From positions 5,210,872 to 5,274,871 of the forward strand of contig CM021318.1 in NCBI GenBank assembly GCA_010645155.1: a stretch of 64,000 nt of DNA, read 5' to 3'. Origin of the DNA: Tigriopus japonicus. Lineage: Eukaryota > Arthropoda > Copepoda > Harpacticoida > Harpacticidae. Below are positions 11,241 through 22,300 of the stretch, piece after piece. The stretch's first letter is position 1. Every line of letters starts with the position of its first letter. The notes below the pieces were generated by a model that was not told the origin of the DNA, made no database searches, and saw only the letters and a program-made list of their open reading frames with translations. A program made the position numbers and the translations under genes.

Positions 11241-11891
11241 TAGGGGTGCAGATTTCAGGCAAATAAGATTTTATGCCCAAAAACATGTTTATTTGCTATT
11301 TTGTTTTTTGCGGATTTTTTAGTACCGCTTCAAGGAATGCGATTCCCTGTAAATTTAAGGATTTCTCCCGACAGCTTCAATCCGACCCCAACAGGATTTG
11401 AACCTACGCCGTCTGGGGAAGCACTTACACTCGGCTCTTATAAGAACGTATTAGTACGTGCGGCCACTCTGGCTTCCTTGTTAGCTTTTTAAGTTTATTT
11501 GCCATTTTTGTATTTATTTGCCTTTTTTGGGCAAATAAATACAGAATTAGTCGGTTTTTGGGCAATTAAATGCACAATTTGTCGTTTTTTGGCCACTTTA
11601 AAGATAAAATTGTTTTTTGGGCTAAAAATAGGCAAAAAAATTTTTTGGCCAACATAGTTTATTTACAGGATATATTGATTATTCAACGGAATCAAAATAT
11701 TTTTTATTATATGCTCATACACTTGCATTCCATTTTATTGTTGGTAAAACATAATGCTCATTTTCCCAATTTAGTGGCCAGTTTTGCTATATTTTGGTAA
11801 TTTTTGGTGTCTATTTGCCATTTTGGACGTATTTATTTGCCATTTTTTGGGCCTTAAAGGCATGTTTTATTTGCTAAAAATCTGCACCCCA
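11241..11891 (+). mobile_element. hAT-type MITE, element 2 of the stacked pair
   Basis: Starts TAGGGGTGCAGATTT and ends AAAATCTGCACCCCA, an inverted match. It is preceded directly by CTTATGAT (11233-11240), shared with element 1, and followed by a further CTTATGAT (11892-11899). A second member is at 58965-60405. The interior has two or three diverged copies of a 31-bp unit (around 11525-11620), the same unit that is massively amplified in the other copy. Confidence 0.88.
11340..11490 (-). repeat. Possible tRNA-like (SINE-related) insert inside the MITE
   Basis: On the minus strand a perfect B-box consensus, GGTTCAAATCC, occupies 11394-11404. About 80 nt upstream on that strand is an A-box-like AGAGTGGCCGCA. 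The spacing would suit a long-variable-arm tRNA (Ser/Leu type), but I could not pair an acceptor stem. The segment is not seen in the family member at 58965. It could be a SINE head inserted into the MITE. Confidence 0.35.
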
Positions 11892-11899
11892 CTTATGAT

Positions 11900-13549
11900 A
11901 CTTCCGCTCAATGAGCTGATGCACCCATTGCTCGCTTTTGCTGGACTGCGATGACAACTTCACATTTGATCATCCTTGCTCCGATTCGCGAGAATGTGTT
12001 ATTTTTTACAGGAGCTGTTATTGATGCTTTTAAAAATTTGTCTACCAATTTTTAGCTCAGTGAAACAACGGAGTTAAAAGTTATGCGTCTTTGAAATTCA
12101 GGCAAGTGTAGGCGGAAAATGAACTCGTTCTACCTCGTTGTTGCAAGATCTTGCATGAACCACTCATGGGATAGGAAAACTTATTGGAAATGAAAAAAAA
12201 ATGCTTCAAGTGTCCAAGCAATAGCACCAAGTAAATAACATGTTGTGTTTGGAACAATTCTCAGTTGCTTTGTTACGATAATTTCTTGCGATGGCTGTCT
12301 TGTTATAAAATAATCAAAGTTGATAAAAAAGGCTTGGTAATTTTTTTGGGTAATTTTTTGTAAAAAGTCAAGGTTTGGGTAACTTTCTGCGTAATTTTGA
12401 CGAAAAAAATCTGAGAGCACTGACCGTGAGTTGAAACTTGCCCAAACCAGGAACCCCTGAAAGGGGTGGACACGAACTCCGATTTTTGAAAAAATGGTAT
12501 GAGGCCGAGGCTATATTTTGAAACAATGTCCTTCATTCCATATTAACGAGTAAAACTGTTGAACATGCATCTTGAAAGAATTCAGTCAAACTTTTTGTGT
12601 TAATATTTATTGACTAATTGTTCTTCACCTTGATTTCAGAGGTCCCAGCACTCCTTTTACTCGTCTCATGAACGTTTGACATTCAGCTCTCCAAAGGATT
12701 TTAGTCCTCTTAACAATCAGGAAAATACATAGATTGAATCTTGCTTCACCCATTAGTCCAACTTCTGTGAAACAATGCTAAATAGAAGTATCTGTGGTGA
12801 TATCTGCAGGGTTACTCCTCTTCCATCCTCTTCAGCACCTCCACGACGCAGGAACCATTTCTATAGGAAAGTGAAGGAATGAGAATAGTCTCATTTTGAA
12901 ACAAGATGGAGTCCAAGTCGGAGATGTTAGTTGTAACTATTGAAGGGCACTTTTGACGGTTCTGGATCAGATCAGCCATCTGATCCGGATTGGAATTGGA
13001 ACAAAGGCAATCACGACGTCCTTGAGACAAAATAAGTGAAAAACATGAGGATTGAATCCTGGATTGTGGATTTGATTGAAAATGTTTCAAGTCTTGGGGC
13101 TCAAGAAGGTCAGGACACGTCCTTGGTCAGGACCACGCAGGACTGGGGCTAAGGGTCCTTCAAGACCAGAGGATCATGTCTTTTCATTGCAGGGATAGGC
13201 TCTACGTGCTTGATAGGGTTTCATTGATCTTCTTAGTTCTTAGATCCCTTTGTCCAGGAATTAACAATCAAATTGAGTCAAAAAATCCACACAATTCAAT
13301 CTTGGTGGGAGCATTTCATTCTCAAGACTTTGAGAGGGTCCATGTAATCCGGGTTAGACTGTCAGATCACCAATTTGGGCTGACTGAGTCGAAAGGCAAA
13401 TCAAAATATTGAGCCCATCCATTGCTAGTAGGCACACCTGATATGTTTTGAGTTCATCTTAATTTGTTCTTCATTTGATGGAATTCTTGACACTGAGGAC
13501 TTCTTTCTTTGTTTTATGTGGACCTTAATGCGAACGGAGATTCCTCTTG
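11900..13549. other. Intergenic DNA, no gene
   Basis: Contains a fragment near 12040-12085 (tttagctcagtgaaac, gttaaaagttatg) of the element family at 30010. Otherwise there are no recognisable genes or RNA genes. Short ORFs at 12812-13090 (minus) and 13176-13412 (plus) lack any family signature. Confidence 0.3.
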
Positions 13550-14012
13550 GAAAGGAACCAAATTTACCCCAGAAACTCTCCTCTGGATCAAAACGGGGAT
13601 TTTTATCACGCTCATCCATTAGACAACTTGAACAACCTAAAAATATCTTATCTGTCCTTGAATTATCCTGAACTAAAAAACACAACCATATAATAAAAGA
13701 AATTCGAGGATGGAACATCATTTATAGAACACTGCCAAGGTGACACAACCTAAAACAAACTTGATTTCATACAAAGTTTGGCATGTGTTAGTTAAGTTCA
13801 GGATAATACATGGATGGGTTCAATTGTAAGTTCAAAGATATTATAAGACGTTCAAATCGGATAATAGATAAGCTCGGAAAACCCCGCTATTTTGTTGTTG
13901 ATAATTCAAGGAATAGTAAGATATTCTTAAGTTGTTCAAGTTTTGTAATGGATGAGCGTAAAGAAACTCACCGTTTTGGTCCGTGGGAAAGTTTGTTCTT
14001 AATCCTTTTACT
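13550..14012. repeat. Imperfect long inverted repeat
   Basis: The left arm, about 13550-13700, and right arm, about 13880-14012, are inverted versions of each other. Matching blocks are gctcatccatta, acttgaacaac, aatatctta and ccttgaattatc, spaced by about 180 bp. Mismatches and indels are frequent, so this is probably an old fold-back element. Confidence 0.5.
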
Positions 14013-15006
14013 GAGAAGAGGAATTTGGGCTCAGATTCCGGTCCATATTCGTTCTTTTTGCTGTAGTTAGGTCTATCACTTCCGAAGGTTGTAGCAGGTA
14101 ACCTAGTCAATCAAATTAAATCATCGGATTTAATTTGATCACTTTGATCGTCAACTTGTAGAAAAGACACCTTGTGGGGGGGTTCATTCGCACTCCATGA
14201 TGTGGTCATTCATTCATTCACTATTTCATTCACTCGTTATTGGCTGAACTTAATGTCTTCGAAACACCCACATCAGACTGATTTTGGGGCGTGGGGTTGA
14301 CCTTTACCAAGGCTAGGACTTGGCTAGACCCGCTTGAAACACAGAAAACCCCGATTGGCGCACTATCTTTTGGACTCTTGGTCGATTTCCGTTTGATTTT
14401 CCACTCCCAACATGGCCGTTTGTACTTCTTGTTTACTTACGAACTCTCGGCCTCATCCGTGTGAGGTTGCGAGCTAGGAAATTCCGCGAGTTCTTATCCA
14501 GTATTTATACTATTATATAGGTTATCCCTGCCCAAACAAACGTATTCGTAAAAGGCAATTTTTTCCAAACCTTAAAGTTTTCACCATGTGGACTCTTGTC
14601 TACGCTTTGCTTCTTCTGCATTACACTGAAGTGCTAAATGTAGATGAAAATTCAATTTACTGGCAATAATTCGCACATTTAGAGGGTTTGGCATTGAAAA
14701 TATGTCTTGTGCACTTTCATTTGTTCTATAATCTTCCACTTGTTTGGGTAACTTTTTATGATAGGTCATGAAATGCTTAGAACACTACTAGTTTTACAGT
14801 TGTAAGTGTTGCTTTCTTTGACTGAAAAGAAAAAGAGAGGATTTGGCTTATCATTTAAAAAGCGTAGGATTAGAGATTGGTCACCTTCAATTTTTGACAA
14901 GAGGGTAAACTTTGCGCAGTATCTCTTTCGTCTTGTTCGTGCGCCTTTACTGCAATCAAAACAAAGCCCCAGGATTCCTCTCAATGGCTCACGCTAAGTT
15001 TGCCCA
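14013..15006. other. Intergenic DNA containing repeat family B copy 2 at 14528-14762
   Basis: 14528-14762 matches the family at 9940-10292 and 49648-50050 (aacaaacgtattcg, ctacgctttgcttct, ttggcattgaaaatatgtc, cttccacttgtttggg). The rest shows no gene or structured element that I can support. Confidence 0.45.
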
Positions 15007-15352
15007 TAGAGACATGTAAAGTACGGGCACGAATTTTGGACTTTGTAGGCTGATCAGGCTGCGCCACAATCGCCACAATCGTTGCCAAAACCACCATGAT
15101 CAAAGCTCTTCCAGTCTCTCCAAAACATTGAACGCAAAATTACTCCCTACAAACGGATTTTTTAAAAGTTTTGACTTTTACGGTTTCTATTCAACACTCA
15201 ATTTGAGTTAGCATGATCGAGAAACTGACACGCAACAACGCAAAGTATTGCGTCATTCTAAATTGCGCTGAAGGGTAGTTACCACCTCAAAAACCGGAGA
15301 CACTAAAACCAGGTGGCGTCCTAGTGCCGATTTAGGGAACAGTCCATCTCTA
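15007..15352 (-). mobile_element. TA-flanked MITE family C, copy 1 (inverted)
   Basis: Reverse-oriented copy of 18077-18417 and 49290-49629. Ends are TAgagacatgtaaag on the left and gtccatctctA on the right. Shared internal blocks are ggcacgattttt, ggctgcgccacaatcg, accatgatcaaagctc, ccagtctctccaaaa, caatttgagttagcat and aggtggcgtcctagtgccga. The TA at each end suggests a Tc1/mariner-like target preference. No coding capacity. Confidence 0.75.
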
Positions 15353-15672
15353 TATTGCGGAATTTTGGGTAAAACTGCTAATGACAGTCATTTTTGACAA
15401 TCATTTTTAGCAGGGTGAGAGGGGATGGTACGAGGTCTCCTTAATTACACTCAAAGTACTGTACTGGTGGATGGCGTTCAAGCTGGATTTCTATGGGCTC
15501 AATCATACTTGCGCGTGCTACTTCGTTGGGACTGTCAATTCACATAACTTTCACAGTACTTTTTCACCTCTTCGAAAAAATGCGTTTGGTTGAAGGCTTA
15601 TCTAAAACGCTTAACCTACAAGCCAATATCTATAATTGTAATATTATTAACACCGCGTATGAGCCAATGACA
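15353..15672. other. Intergenic DNA
   Basis: About 320 bp with no gene or repeat that I can define, between the family C MITE and the long inverted repeat. Confidence 0.3.
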
Positions 15673-16331
15673 ATAGAATGGGAGATGCAGGGGGAGGTTT
15701 GAGTGATCTCTTCAAAAATCTTATCGCGGGCGGATGAAAGAAGAGAAAAGGCTTGTTCGTCAATGTAAGATTTTGGTCAGTGCAAGGGTTTTCGCGTTTT
15801 ACAGACCGCCCTTATGACTTAGATGCTACAAAAATTGTCGAATTGCCAGTTTGGACATTTTGACTCTCAGTTTTGTAAGAATTTGCAAAATTATTCTTTT
15901 GATCAAAAAATGGCAAGCACTTAAAAAAGACCTTTGATATTGAAGAGAAACACGTACAAAAAACGGCATTTTGTTTGATACCATGATGGTTTTGGAGCTT
16001 TACAATACAAATCAGTGCTTATAACATCACTTACACTTGTACTTACCCAAAAAAGTGGCCTTTTGTTGAGAATTTTCTCGTGCAAGAACGAGCAAATAAA
16101 GTGTGCATTTTATTCCAAAATCCTAACCAAAGGTGTTCAAACTTGCAATTCGACATTTTTCATGGCATCTAATTCGCAAGGGCGGTCTGTAAATTGCGAA
16201 AACCCTTAAACTGCCCAAATTCTCACGAGCCACCCACTGTTGCCAAACAAGCCTTTTCTCTTCTTTCATCCGCCCGCGATAAGATTTTTGAAGAGATCAC
16301 TCAAACCTCCCCCTGCATCCCCCATTCAATG
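15673..16331. mobile_element. Long-inverted-repeat element (arms about 165 bp)
   Basis: The left arm 15673-15835 and right arm 16166-16331 are near-perfect reverse complements (gaatgggRgatgcaggggga, ttatcgcgggcggatgaaag, gggttttcgcRWttTacaga). The spacer is about 330 bp. One arm has a small replacement block between aaggcttgtt and agggttttcgc. No ORF and no clear target duplication. A transcript would form a strong hairpin. Confidence 0.75.
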
Positions 16332-16482
16332 TTACAACAAATCCAGCAAATACGGTCAAACCATTTGCAACTAGGATCACTATCGGGTGGTCCGTTTTTT
16401 ACGCCAATGCACGCGACTATTAAACCATACTTGAGTTTTGATGAACCATGTCAATCATTTTCACACTGAATCGCATGGCAAA

Positions 16483-17764
16483 CAGGGCTGCCAGATGGCG
16501 GTTTGGCCCGCCAGATTTTGGTGTTTCTGGCGGTTTGAGGCCTCGTCTGGCGGCGAGATTTTTTATTTGGCGGGACGGAAAAATCTGGCGGTATTCTGGC
16601 GGTTTACGTTACAGTCTGGCGTTGGGAAATTTCTGTTTGGCGGGGAAGAATATTTTGACAAGTTTCTGGCGGTATTTAACTGAAAATCGCGAAATTTGGC
16701 GTATTTTAATTGATTTGTAGGATTAGTAGATACACAGTAGTGTCACACTGTTCTAGCAGAATTCAGCATAACAGAGCTAGAGCTCAAAGTTACAGCATTA
16801 GTTACAAAAAATAATGTGACCATTTTTGGCCCATCTCTTTCGTTTTTCTCTTTTTTATGTTAACTTTCCTGCAATTTCAGATGAACAACCAAAAGTAGCG
16901 CTTATAATAATCATCACTTCTACATCCTGATATTAAAATCTTATAATTACTATAAGAGAGTGCTGGGCCGTTGAAACTAGTATTGGTAAACTTGACGATT
17001 TTAGCAAATAGAAGATGCTTTTCAAGCTGAAAACGGGGCGAGCAAAATGCGCTAGATTGGAAAAAAATGTGCTGGCATTGTAAAGAAAGTGTGTTGGGAT
17101 GAAAAAATAAATGCTTGAATGGTAAACAAAGTGTATTGGAATGGCAAATCAATTTATTGCAGTGACAAACTCAAATGACAAAGAAACTGAGGAGTTTTTA
17201 AGCAAAAACAAAAAAATGTTAAAGAATTACAATTTTGCGTTTCTGTTGGCTAAAACATGGCTAATGAAGTGCAAGAAATGCCAAAAAATCAAACTTTGTA
17301 AATATATGGGTAAAAGGCCAAACAAATAATACACAAAATTTCCAAATAATTCAACTACTTACAAAAGCACATTTTTATGGTACGAAACCTTTTGAAAGTT
17401 TCACACTCATGATTATTAGCTTGAATATGATGGTGGTTTGCTTTATTTTTTGTCTTATTTGGTCGTACTGATAAACTCAAATTTAAAGTCTCTTTCTATC
17501 TAAATGAGAGCAAAGGAGTGCGAAAAATGTGTCTTATTAAACTGGATCAACCCAAAGGATGCTTGATAAGTTCAACTCAGCTATCTTTATTGATGAAAGG
17601 TTAGTGCATGATATGTCTCCTCTAGAACAAATGCATAATGAAGGAACTGGAATCAGGCGTTATTCTGGCGGTTTTTTGAAAAAAATCTGGCGGCGAATTT
17701 TGATATCTGGCGTTTTTGACAGGGTGATCTGGCGTTTTTGATCTCCAATTACCTGGCAGCCCTG
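16483..17764 (+). mobile_element. hAT-type non-autonomous element with exact 8-bp duplication
   Basis: Starts CAGGGCTGCCAGATGG and ends TTACCTGGCAGCCCTG, with a 12-bp terminal inverted repeat. Flanked by exact ATGGCAAA duplications at 16475-16482 and 17765-17772. Both subterminal regions are packed with TGGCG motifs in the same orientation (about a dozen in the left 220 bp, five in the right 110 bp), as expected of transposase-binding subterminal repeats. At 1282 bp with no transposase ORF it is non-autonomous. Confidence 0.9.
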
Positions 17765-17772
17765 ATGGCAAA

Positions 17773-18076
17773 TCAATCTTATCCGCCGCTCAAAGTTCAC
17801 GACAAACCATCCATTTATTCCATAACTGGCATGGCTGATGGTTTTTCCCGTTCCTCTAGCACCTTTTGAACTATTTTACTCTAGTTGGCAGATTTGAAGA
17901 AGCGTCTAAGGCTTTGGATTCCCAACTCTTTGCGATGCCGTCTCAAGCTCCTTGAGATCCAGGCGTTGTGATATATTTCCCTCACGAGTTCCATCCCTCC
18001 CCGACGGACTTTAGCGTGACGCGTGATTTCCGGTCACCCTGAGAATGGCGCCATCGATTTTGGCTGCCCATGACAA
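17773..18076. other. Intergenic DNA
   Basis: About 300 bp of unremarkable sequence between the hAT element and the family C MITE copy 2. Confidence 0.3.
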
Positions 18077-18417
18077 TAGAGAGGTGGACAGTTCCTCAAA
18101 TCGGCACTAGGACGCCACCTGGTTTCAGTGTTTCCAGTTTTTGAGGTGGTGACTTCCCTTCAGCGCCATGTAAGATAATGCAATGCTCGGCCTTTTTGGT
18201 GGTCAGTTACTCGACCATGCTAACTCAAATTGAGTTTTGGATGCAAGCCGTAGAAACCAAAAACATTGAATAATTTTTGTTCATAATGAGTAATTTTGCG
18301 TTCAAAATTTTGGAGAGACTGGAGGAGCTTTGATCATGGTAGTTTTTGCAACGATTGTGGCGCAGCCTGAGCAGCCAACAAGGCTCAAAAATCGTGCCAG
18401 TCCTTTACACGTCTCTA
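18077..18417 (+). mobile_element. TA-flanked MITE family C, copy 2
   Basis: Starts TAGAGAGGTGGACAG and ends CCTTTACACGTCTCTA. The imperfect terminal inverted repeats read TAGAGAGGTG and TAGAGACGTG. About 340 bp, closely matching 49290-49629 and, inverted, 15007-15352. No ORF. Confidence 0.8.
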
Positions 18418-18488
18418 TAGTGAGCCCAAAAACGACCGACGACGACACACAACATGCACTGAAGTGACTGAACCCACCAAAGACTAAT

Positions 18489-19122
18489 TATAAACGGCTG
18501 TCAGAGAATCTGTGGTCACGGCAGCTTCATTGACAGCTTCGTCAACACAGCCTGAGGTGCAAGAAAGGAGAAGTATGAGGGGCTAACCCCAAGCTCGCTC
18601 CTTGGAAATAGACAAGAGAACTACATAGGTGGCTTGAGAGAAGCGCTTTGAAGTCTAAGCTCAGGGCAAGCCAGCTTTTGTTGCTTCCAAACCTGCCATC
18701 TCTTTAATTGCACGCTCTCTCTTAGCCTTGAGTATCTAGCTGCTTCCGGCGATTCCCCGCGCACTTCTTTCTTGTTCTTCTATGTCAACCGTTCTCTACG
18801 TCGCTTGACGCCGTTCAAGGCAACCATGAGCTTGCCGCTTCTCCTCGCACTTCTTTCTTGTTCTTCTATGTCAACCGTTCTCTACGTCGTTTGACGCAGT
18901 TCAGGGCAACCATGCGCTTGCCGCTTCTCCTCGTACTTCTCCCCTCTTGCACCTCAGGCTTACCAGACATCTAAGTACTTCTTCTACGTCCACCCTTCTC
19001 TACGTTGTTTGACGCCGTTCAGACTGGCTTGCCCATTTTGCTAGAAGTACGAGTTGACGGGGCTGTCTCTGAAGCTGTCACTGAAGCTGCCGTGACCACA
19101 GATTCTCTGACAGCCGTTTATA
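18489..19122. mobile_element. Mutator-like (MULE-type) non-autonomous element
   Basis: Terminal inverted repeats of more than 40 bp start TATAAACGGCTGTCAGAGAA and are near-perfect at both ends (continuing through cgtgaccacagattctc on the right). The element is flanked by an exact 9-bp duplication, AAGACTAAT, at 18480-18488 and 19123-19131. Long inverted termini with 9-bp duplications are characteristic of Mutator-like elements. 634 bp, no transposase. Confidence 0.85.
18761..18935 (+). repeat. 86-bp tandem duplication inside the MULE-like element
   Basis: The unit beginning gcacttctttcttgttcttc recurs after 86 bp with about four differences. A partial third unit follows, and a degraded one lies near 18980-19025 (cttctacgtccacccttctc). 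The repeat is internal to the transposon. Confidence 0.8.
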
Positions 19123-19340
19123 AAGACTAATCCACTCTCGGTTCATTCGCTGGTTCCAATGTTGTTTTGATCCAGCCAAAATCCCCAACCGTGGCCCGAT
19201 TGCGAATTTCATCGACTCGGGTTCAAGCGCGTCTGTATGAACGCGGCTCCGCCCTCCGCTTTCTCCGTGTCATCCGTTGGTTGGGCTCTTTCGCTTTGCC
19301 GTAGTAGAACCGGTGGATGAGCCCCGCCCCGCCCCTCGCC

Positions 19341-22300
19341 ATGGCTCGATCTCCGCCGTTGATGCCCACTTTGGCCAGTCTGGACCGCTTCATGGAAGAG
19401 GACGACGACGACGAGCCCTCGGACTCGGACCCACAGCTTGGTCAAGAACGAGAGCCAGAGGACGACGACGAGTCGGACGAGGAAGAGGAAGACCAGCGCA
19501 CGCCCGCGGATTCCCTCTCCCATTCACGGGTTGTCGGCGGGCCCGGAGACGTGGCGTGCGCGCACGTGGGGGCGGCGGTGCGCGAGTTGCGGGCCAATTT
19601 CCATCTCCCGGACCTGGAAGCCGATCCCACGTGGGCGTGTCGCGTGTGGGAGGCCCAGTTCACCGAGTGCCCGCCTCTGCCCTCGTCCTACGCCCAACGC
19701 GTCCTTACCGAACACGTCCAACTCAGATCGGCCATGCACAAAGTAAGTGGGCGCAAACGAAGAACGCCACCTTTTAACCTAGCCAAAAGGGATGAAACTC
19801 GGTGGAGGGTGGGCAAAAAGCCATCCACCGGATGACGTCCCGATTGGCGCTCGGGCTTTGTTTAATTACAACGGTCTCTACTGTGCGTTATTTATTAAGT
19901 CAGAGCCACTCTTCAAATCCCAATCCACTGGGGATTAAAAGTAAAAGTTGTCTCCAAATCAGGGGTGTTTCCCACCATCCGTCCAATCGGTTCCATTTTG
20001 TTCGGTTCAGTTTTCTCAAGGGTTACGCGACGATTTATCGCGATGCAATGGTATGGAGGGGCTCGCCACCGCTTCATGAACGATGGCTTGTGCCAACTTC
20101 CACAAACATGAATTCCGCGTGTTCGGGACACACGCGCATTTTTCCCGCATTCATATTTCATTATCATTTCTCCTAGGTGGCCCAATCGGCCAAGGCGATT
20201 CTGGCCCAAGGCAGTGCCACGCCTCCCTCAGACGCCCCTTCGGTTGGCACCTCCCCGGGGGCGGTGCGATCCTCGGCCTCCGGATTCTGGTCCACTCTCA
20301 ACGACAGCGGGATCCAATATCGCTCGTTGATCGCGCTCTTGTTCCAATTCATGGACGCGGGGCAAAAGTTCGAATCCGGTCAAGTGGACCGCCAACTTTG
20401 CCTCCAAGCTACCTCACTCTACTTCATATTCCTGGCTTTACCCGGCAGTGGGGCCTTCAAGATTTTCCACCCCGTGTTGTACCAAAAGGCCTTGGGCACA
20501 TTCAAGCTCGCGAGCAAACTCAAGTTGGGACGTATAAGTCCACGGCAAAAGAAGTCCCAAAGTAGCCGTCAAACCAAATCCAAACACGCTCCTCCTCCGC
20601 GAAACCGATTCATTCGAACTACCTCAGTGTCTTCGACCAATTTGGTAAGACTCTTGGCAAGATTGATTTCCAATGGCATCGGTCATTTCACGACCCTTCT
20701 TTTTCTAGTTGGACGAGGATTTCGATTTCTCCGATGAAGATGATCCGGGCTTGTTGTCAGAGCGAGAGATTCGTGATTTGACCAATGCCTTGAATGCTGT
20801 GATCTACGATTTCCATGTGTTCTTGGACCACCATCCGCTCAAGCGTTCCCTCGAATCCATGGAATTGACCGTGTCCGAGTTGGTCGAGCTGACTCACCTC
20901 GAGACGAGTTTTGCCAATCTCGATTTCGGTCACAGCAGTCGTCGAAGTGACCTCTCAGCCTTGGCCTTCAACGCCTATTGTGCCTTGGAGAAGATTTGCC
21001 ATCCTTTGCACGGCGATCTTCGCCGGAGTTTGCTATTGATTCTCAAATGTCTGCTCCCGGCCATCCTCATGACTCATCGGGGATCTTCAGAAATTGCTCC
21101 ACGCGGTCTCACCATCATTCGGGAACATTCCCTTCATTTTGTCAAGCACTTGATGCGCCGGGTAAGAGAGGGACCCCCTCATTCGATCGATCTTGCAGGC
21201 ATGGTTCTGATTCCTTTTGTTTTTTAGATTGGCGAGGACAGCCATGGTGCGATTGAGGTGCTTATCCAGCATTTGGCTCTCCAAGTACCGGACAAGGCCG
21301 AATATCGCGCCAAGACCTCGTTGGCCATCGTCACTCTGATGCGAGACTTGTCAGTGAACATTTTCAATCGCGTGGTCCGCTGGATTTTCGCTTGGGCTCA
21401 TAATGAAAAAGTGGCCCATCGACAGTTTGCCCTCGAGGTCATGGGTCGATTGATGCAAGAAAACGAGCGTTCCCATGATGCCAGTCAAAACGAGCAAGCT
21501 GAGGATCCCTCGCAAGAACCCTCAATCGGCATTGATCTAGATGAAGGGGTCCCCGTTCCAAACCCGACTTCCCCCGACGCTTCGAAACCGGTTCAGAAGA
21601 GCGCATCCTCTTCGTATTTAGGTGATCTCGTGTCTCACAAATTCATTTTCGGGGTCATCTTCTCCCGATGTCGAGACGTTTCTGCCACTGTTCGAGCCAA
21701 AGCACTCCAAACTTTGGCTGATATCACAGCCGCCAATAATCCGACCATTATCATGGTCATCCAAAGCATGATGGAGCAACACCAAGGAGCCGCCTCACAA
21801 AAACCGCTGCCCATGGGAAATGATGATATGGTGGATTTCGCCGAGCTGTTAGGTGATGAAAGTGCCGATTTGGCGAGTATCAACCCTTTGCCCAGTGCGG
21901 CGTGTTTTACGGAATTTCTCCGAAAACGCGCTCTCGACGATTCCGTGTATGTGCGAAAGAATGCTTTGCAAGTGATTGTCAACGTGTTGAAGTTCTCGGA
22001 AGATCTGCTCCGAGACGATTTGGTCAGTATTTTAAGCGAACATTGTCGAGATTCGTCGTTGATGGTGCGGAAACTCATGGCGGGAGCCTTGACCGACTTA
22101 TTAAGGACCTATCCTACCAAAACCATGATGATCAGACATTGGGTGGATGGACTCTTTCCTCTGATTCTGGATGTGGAGCAGAAAGCGGCCGAGAAAGTCA
22201 TGGAAGTAAGATTGATCGAGGAATAAGGAGGCTGATACCATGGTTGATGATTGATTGATTAATTTATTATAATCGTTTAGGGCGTGTGGGAGTGCCTGTT

